Source: Vibrio sp. SCSIO 43137
GTDB lineage: Bacteria > Pseudomonadota > Gammaproteobacteria > Enterobacterales > Vibrionaceae
DNA: 64,000 bases
Assembly (NCBI RefSeq): GCF_028201475.1
Contig: NZ_CP116383.1
Coordinates: 3,224,001 to 3,288,000 of the forward strand
Direction: 5' to 3'
The notes beneath the pieces were generated by a model. That model searched no databases. It was not told where the DNA came from and worked only from the letters and a program-made list of their open reading frames with translations. How positions within the stretch are numbered: the first letter of the stretch is position 1; every line of letters starts with the position of its first letter. A program made the translations under genes and the position numbers. This document shows, in pieces, positions 60,585 to 64,000 of this stretch.

Positions 60585-61424
60585 TTGTTAAGTTACCGAC
60601 ACAGCTTCCATGCTGGAAATCACGCAGATGTAGTGAAGCATATTGTCCAGAGTCTGATTCTGGAGTCACTAAAGAACAAAGAGAAGCCGTTTGTTTATCA
60701 CGACACTCACTCCGGCGTGGGTCGCTATGACCTGACCCATGAGTGGTCAGAAAAGACAGGTGAATATAAACAGGGCATCGCCAGAGTCTGGCAGCAGAGT
60801 GAATCTCCTGAGGAGTTGAGCGAGTACCTGAGTGCGGTTCAGCAGCTAAACACAGGCTCTGAGTTACGCTATTACCCCGGTTCACCAAGAATAGCCCGTG
60901 CGCAGCTGAGAGATCAGGACAGAATGGTACTGACAGAGTTGCACCCAAGCGACTATCCTCTACTGGAGCAAGAGTTTCATCACGACAGACAAGTTAAAAT
61001 TCATAAAGACGACGGCTTTAAAGTACTAAAAGCCAGCCTGCCTCCTAAAGAGAGGCGCGGACTAGTGCTTATCGACCCACCTTATGAACTGGCGAAAGAG
61101 TACCGGGACGTAGTGAGAGCCATTGCCCAAAGCCACAAACGCTGGGCAACCGGTATCTACGCTATCTGGTATCCGGTAGTTAACCGCTGTGATATTGATG
61201 ATATGCTGGATGGCCTGAAATCTCTGGGAATCAGAAAGATATTGCAAATCGAGCTTGGTGTCGCACCAGACAGCAATGAGAGAGGCATGACAGCGTCTGG
61301 GATGATTGTTATCAATTCTCCCTGGAAGCTAGAAAAGCAGATGGAACACGTTCTGCCTTATCTGAAACAGAAAATAGCCCCGGCAACCGGGCACTACACT
61401 CTGGAATGGCTGGTACCGGAATAA
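60585..61424 (+). CDS. rlmJ: 23S rRNA m6A2030 methyltransferase RlmJ
   Basis: RlmJ (279 residues) starts LLSYRHSFHAGNHADVVKH and has the adenine methyltransferase motif DPPYE. It methylates A2030 of 23S rRNA. I place the start at TTG 60585, which gives the same N-terminus as E. coli; a GTG at 60567 would add six residues. The next gene is gorA, the same pairing as in E. coli. Confidence 0.92.
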   Translation: MLSYRHSFHAGNHADVVKHIVQSLILESLKNKEKPFVYHDTHSGVGRYDLTHEWSEKTGEYKQGIARVWQQSESPEELSEYLSAVQQLNTGSELRYYPGSPRIARAQLRDQDRMVLTELHPSDYPLLEQEFHHDRQVKIHKDDGFKVLKASLPPKERRGLVLIDPPYELAKEYRDVVRAIAQSHKRWATGIYAIWYPVVNRCDIDDMLDGLKSLGIRKILQIELGVAPDSNERGMTASGMIVINSPWKLEKQMEHVLPYLKQKIAPATGHYTLEWLVPE

Positions 61425-61487
61425 ACTTGATTAAACCGGCGGCCTCCCCAATATAAAATGGATATAAAAACAAAACTGGAGAAAGTA

Positions 61488-62840
61488 ATGACAACACATT
61501 TTGATTATATCTGCATCGGTGGTGGTAGCGGCGGCATCGCTTCTGCTAACCGTGCAGCCATGTATGGAGCCAAAGTAGCCCTTATTGAAGCCAAAGATCT
61601 GGGTGGAACCTGTGTGAACGTCGGCTGTGTACCTAAAAAAGTGATGTGGCATGGTGCGCAGGTAGCCGAGGCTATCAAGCTTTACTCTGAAGATTATGGT
61701 TTTGATGTAAACCTGAACGGATTCAACTGGGACAAGCTGGTTGAGAATCGTCAGGCTTATATTGGCCGTATCCATAACTCCTATGACAATGTTCTGGGTA
61801 ATAACAAGGTTGAAGTGATTAAAGGCTTTGCCCGCTTTGTTGATGCCAAAACCGTTGAAGTAAACGGCCAGCATTATACCGCAGACCATATCCTTATTGC
61901 CGTAGGTGGCAGACCAACTATCCCGGGTGTTCCGGGTGCAGAGTACGGTATCGATTCTAATGGCTTCTTTGACCTGAATGAGCAGCCTAAACGTGTTGCC
62001 GTTGTCGGTGCTGGTTATATCGCGGTAGAAATTGCCGGTGTATTACATGCGCTGGGCACAGAGACACACCTTTACGTACGCAAACAGTCTCCAATACGTT
62101 CGTTCGATCCAATGATTATCGACACGCTGGTTGATGTGATGGCGGAAGAAGGTCCGACTCTGCATACTCACTCGGTACCAAAAGAAGTGGTTAAAGAGGC
62201 TGACGGCAGCCTGACGCTTCATCTTGAAAACGGTGAGAGCCAGAATGTAGATACTCTCATCTGGGCCATCGGCCGCCACCCCGCTACTGACGCTATTAAC
62301 CTTGAAGCGACAGGTGTTGAAACCAACGCCCGCGGTTATATCAAGGTAGATGAGTACCAGCAAACTAATGTAGAAGGGGTTTACTGTGTCGGCGATATTA
62401 TGGAAGGTGGTATTGAGTTAACACCAGTTGCTGTTAAAGCCGGTCGTCAGCTCTCTGAGCGCCTGTTTAACAACAAACCGGAAGCCAAGATGGATTACGA
62501 TCTGGTCCCTACGGTTGTATTCAGCCACCCACCAATCGGTACTATCGGTTTAACAGAGCCTGAAGCCAAAGAAAAGTATGGCGAAGAGAATGTAAAAGTC
62601 TACACCTCTGGTTTTACCGCTATGTACACCGCAGTAACCAAGCACCGCCAGCCTTGTAAGATGAAGCTGGTATGTGCCGGAGACGACGAAAAAATCGTTG
62701 GCCTGCACGGTATCGGCTTTACCGTTGATGAGATGATTCAGGGCTTTGCCGTTGCCATTAAGATGGGTGCGACAAAAGCTGACTTCGATAGCGTTGTTGC
62801 CATTCACCCGACAGGCTCTGAAGAGTTTGTTACTATGTAG
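61488..62840 (+). CDS. gorA: Glutathione reductase
   Basis: GorA is 450 residues from ATG 61488, the E. coli length. FAD site [12 protein letters not shown] is followed by the redox pair Cys42/Cys47 in [13 protein letters not shown], an NADPH site [12 protein letters not shown] and the catalytic base His439 in [12 protein letters not shown] precedes the start. It keeps glutathione reduced with NADPH. Confidence 0.95.
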   Translation: MTTHFDYICIGGGSGGIASANRAAMYGAKVALIEAKDLGGTCVNVGCVPKKVMWHGAQVAEAIKLYSEDYGFDVNLNGFNWDKLVENRQAYIGRIHNSYDNVLGNNKVEVIKGFARFVDAKTVEVNGQHYTADHILIAVGGRPTIPGVPGAEYGIDSNGFFDLNEQPKRVAVVGAGYIAVEIAGVLHALGTETHLYVRKQSPIRSFDPMIIDTLVDVMAEEGPTLHTHSVPKEVVKEADGSLTLHLENGESQNVDTLIWAIGRHPATDAINLEATGVETNARGYIKVDEYQQTNVEGVYCVGDIMEGGIELTPVAVKAGRQLSERLFNNKPEAKMDYDLVPTVVFSHPPIGTIGLTEPEAKEKYGEENVKVYTSGFTAMYTAVTKHRQPCKMKLVCAGDDEKIVGLHGIGFTVDEMIQGFAVAIKMGATKADFDSVVAIHPTGSEEFVTM

Positions 62841-62846
62841 ATCAGT

Positions 62847-62887
62847 GTCTGGAAAATCTACCCTGTAGATTTGTAAACTCTGGAAAA
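62847..62887. other. Att-like cluster of direct and inverted repeats
   Basis: The 9-mer TCTGGAAAA occurs at 62848-62856 and 62879-62887. Between them AAATCTAC (62854-62861) and GTAGATTT (62865-62872) form an inverted repeat. This lies between the gorA stop and the integrase gene, so it may be an attachment site or element end, though the inverted repeat alone could be a weak terminator. Confidence 0.4.
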
Positions 62888-62932
62888 CATACTAGTCTCG
62901 AATAAGGAATCATCTTTCTTTTGGAGGCTAGT

Positions 62933-64000
62933 ATGGTTACTGTTATCAAGTCACACGACTTCGAAGTTCCAAGACTTTATCCCGCCGCCAAGTCAACCAG
63001 AAGTCACAAGCTCAAGGGCTTCCCTACATTTTACTCGAAAGATAACGAGTACATTCTTCCCGTTAATCTATGGCTAAATTATTTAATCAATGTTCGAAAT
63101 GCCGCTGATATCTCCGGGAGTGTTAGAGCGATAAAAAAATACTGGGAATTCCTAGAAGTTTCCGGATGCGCTTGGAATGCTTTTCCTTCCGTGGACTACC
63201 TGAAGCCCACATATCGTTTTCGAAATGACATTCTCTTAAAGTCTGCTAAAGATGGCTCTATCGCTTATTCAACAGCTTCTCTATACATTCAACAGGTTAT
63301 CAAGTTTTATGAATGGGCAGCACATGAGCGATTCATCACATTCACTGAAGATAACAAACCTTTTGACTATCAGCTAGTTCATATTGCTAACACTGGCATG
63401 ATGAGCCATAACAACCCTAAATTTGTTGTTCGCTCTACTGATTTGAGAATTAGAAAGCCAGCCCGAAACGATCAGCAAAAACTAAATCCACTTTCACAGC
63501 TGGAATTGAAATGGTTTGCAGAATGTATCACCAGTTATTCTGATGAGTTTATTATCCATCAATTACTTCAATTACAATCAGGGCTACGGGTAGAAGAAGC
63601 ATGTACGTTTCCTTTAGAAGCAGTGAAAAAACCGAACTATGGGGTGCAAAGGTGCGAAGTAGAAATTGGTCCCTTCAATGGAGTTAAAACCAAATTTAGC
63701 AAGACAAGAAGAGTAGAGATTCCTTACTCACTCATGCGAAGGATGTATATATATGCCATTTCAGAAAGACGCTATATTCGAGCTGTTAAATCTGAAACTC
63801 AGCAATCTACTCTATTACTAAACAATCGTGGTAACCCTCTGTGTAGCAACAATATTCAACAATACTTCCGCAGACTTAGGTTAGAGATAAAAAAGACTTA
63901 TAACACAAACTTCCAACACCGAACACACGACCTTAGAGCAAGCTACGGTACATACCGGTTGGACGCTCTATTAGATCATATCCCAGTAGGAGATGCACTT
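62933..64000 (+). CDS. Tyrosine-recombinase integrase (3' truncated by the window)
   Basis: The frame runs open from ATG 62933 to the last base (356 codons). GGAGG lies eight bases before the ATG. An N-terminal SAM-like domain is followed by catalytic Arg in SGLRVEEAC and HxxR in HDLRASYGT, the two hallmark boxes of tyrosine recombinases. The nucleophile tyrosine is beyond the edge. Its AT-rich codon use differs from gorA. It is probably the first gene of an integrated element inserted after gorA. Confidence 0.82.
   Translation, partial: MVTVIKSHDFEVPRLYPAAKSTRSHKLKGFPTFYSKDNEYILPVNLWLNYLINVRNAADISGSVRAIKKYWEFLEVSGCAWNAFPSVDYLKPTYRFRNDILLKSAKDGSIAYSTASLYIQQVIKFYEWAAHERFITFTEDNKPFDYQLVHIANTGMMSHNNPKFVVRSTDLRIRKPARNDQQKLNPLSQLELKWFAECITSYSDEFIIHQLLQLQSGLRVEEACTFPLEAVKKPNYGVQRCEVEIGPFNGVKTKFSKTRRVEIPYSLMRRMYIYAISERRYIRAVKSETQQSTLLLNNRGNPLCSNNIQQYFRRLRLEIKKTYNTNFQHRTHDLRASYGTYRLDALLDHIPVGDAL

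Overview
The window looks like a stretch of the large chromosome of a Vibrio or close relative (Gammaproteobacteria, Vibrionaceae). The gene orders pldB-yigL, hemCDXY divergent from cyaA, lptM-lysA-dapF-DUF484-xerC-yigB, trxA-rho opposite rhlB-gppA, and uspB-ftnA-uspA, together with an rRNA operon and two perfect 16-bp parS sites, all fit an origin-proximal region of chromosome I. All calls come from reading the sequence; no database search was run.

Layout. 1-3.7 kb: lysophospholipase, HAD phosphatase, lipoprotein and tRNA-modifying TapT. 3.7-8 kb: leftward heme operon hemC-hemD-hemX-hemY. 8.2-15.8 kb: cyaA (UUG start, CRP sites upstream), cyaY, a 39-codon lptM, then lysA, dapF, a DUF484 gene, xerC and yigB. 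15.9-18.5 kb: a PAS-GGDEF cyclase and a YiaY-like iron alcohol dehydrogenase. 18.56-19.33 kb holds no recognisable gene. 19.3-25.25 kb: a complete leftward rRNA operon (16S, tRNA-Glu, 23S, 5S, tRNA-Asp) with P1-type promoter, boxA sites and two tandem terminators. 25.3-37.9 kb: ubiD-ferredoxin-fre, a secreted unknown, rho, trxA, rhlB-gppA, a queuosine-precursor transporter behind a probable preQ1-I riboswitch, recQ and rarD. 38.1-38.5 kb: a CsrB-type sRNA with about 30 GGA motifs and a perfect VarA/GacA-type box upstream. 38.6-43.5 kb: SOS-regulated uvrD and a four-gene bufferin-like operon (DUF2282 peptide, DUF692/MNIO enzyme, DUF2063 partner, DoxX). 43.5-48.1 kb: a small H-NS-N-terminus-like protein, a Bcr-type drug exporter, a LysR regulator and an M24 aminopeptidase. 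48.18-49.67 kb: a complete IS50/Tn5-type insertion sequence. 49.7-62.8 kb: crcB, an HI0933-type flavoprotein, uspB, ftnA, uspA, a Lys-rich unknown, rsmJ, a sensor GGDEF-EAL protein, asnC, prlC, rlmJ and gorA. The right edge cuts through a tyrosine-recombinase gene, probably the border of an accessory element.

The most notable signals are the bufferin operon with a hairpin between peptide and enzyme genes, the preQ1-I riboswitch whose tail contains the yhhQ ribosome-binding site, the CsrB locus, the two parS sites 4.6 kb apart (one inside a coding sequence), the IS50-like element whose transposase seems to start at AUU, and an att-like repeat cluster in front of the terminal integrase.
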